Assembly (NCBI GenBank): GCA_003452695.1
Contig: DMNP01000170.1
Coordinates: 1-5,478 of the forward strand
Direction: 5' to 3'
Length of the DNA: 5,478 nt
From: Eggerthellaceae bacterium
GTDB taxonomy: Bacteria > Actinomycetota > Coriobacteriia > Coriobacteriales > Eggerthellaceae
The translations under genes were made by a program, and so were the position numbers. The notes below the pieces were generated by a model, which worked only from the letters and a program-made list of their open reading frames with translations, searched no databases and was not told the DNA's origin. The first letter of the stretch is position 1. Each line of letters opens with the position of its first letter. This document shows, in pieces, positions 5,299 to 5,478 of this stretch.

Positions 5299-5478
5299 CT
5301 AGCTGGTGCGCCCTTCTGCCCGCGGATAGGGATTTCCGCAGGTCATCTTGCCTTCAGGGCACGATCCCCGCACACAGCCCGGACCCGCATCGGCGAAGAT
5401 GAACGGCGCTGTGGGGCGAACGAGCTCGAGCATGCGCCAAGCCAGCGCGCGAATCTCCCACTGCGCGCGGTTGCAGCA
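5299..5478 (-). CDS. thyX: FAD-dependent thymidylate synthase ThyX, C-terminal end (partial)
   Basis: ThyX makes dTMP from dUMP with methylenetetrahydrofolate and reduced FAD, in place of the classical ThyA. Only the last 59 residues are in the window; codon phase places a codon boundary at 5478 and the TAG at 5299-5301. The visible peptide contains [11 protein letters not shown] (residues 3-13 of the fragment), the conserved C-terminal nucleotide/FAD-contacting segment of ThyX. It is followed by [14 protein letters not shown] and [14 protein letters not shown], the cysteine-rich tail typical of the longer ThyX proteins of clostridia and coriobacteria. The hallmark RHRxxS motif lies beyond the window. 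The cysteines could bind a metal, but that is inference. The gene faces the same way as everything else here. Confidence 0.9.
   Translation of the reverse strand, partial: CCNRAQWEIRALAWRMLELVRPTAPFIFADAGPGCVRGSCPEGKMTCGNPYPRAEGRTS

Overview
The window reads as chromosomal DNA of a high-GC, Gram-positive-type bacterium, most likely a coriobacterium of the Eggerthella/Slackia/Gordonibacter kind. This is inferred from a DUF1385 (YqhQ-type) membrane protein, a long cysteine-tailed ThyX and a type II-A CRISPR system occurring together in GC-rich DNA; the species cannot be fixed from sequence alone. Every supported gene lies on the minus strand, so the text below runs from the right end to the left end.

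At the right edge is the C-terminal end of thyX (FAD-dependent thymidylate synthase), cut by the window. About 210 bases later comes a large uncharacterised polytopic membrane protein of about 638 residues. It has an N-terminal block of membrane segments, a soluble helical middle and a glycine/alanine-rich hydrophobic C-terminus. A 189-base gap holding three 7-bp motifs spaced exactly 21 bp apart precedes a DUF1385 protein. That protein is much longer than usual because a roughly 190-residue acidic, low-complexity segment, including ten tandem pentads, is inserted between its conserved N-terminal motif and its membrane core.

Left of the DUF1385 stop codon, 366 bases contain no gene. They hold three degenerate GCAATGCG-type direct repeats and then two related hairpin units, whose outermost arms form a perfect 33-bp inverted repeat (1054-1251).

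The left quarter is clearly less GC-rich and is the tail end of a type II-A CRISPR-Cas locus: a truncated cas2 remnant, an apparently intact csn2 translationally coupled to it (ATGA overlap), a short leader-like gap, and what looks like the first CRISPR repeat running off the left edge. cas9, cas1 and the cas2 start are absent where they should lie; the repeat element and the DUF1385 region occupy that place. The simplest reading is a decayed CRISPR locus with a deletion or insertion breakpoint at about 1054.
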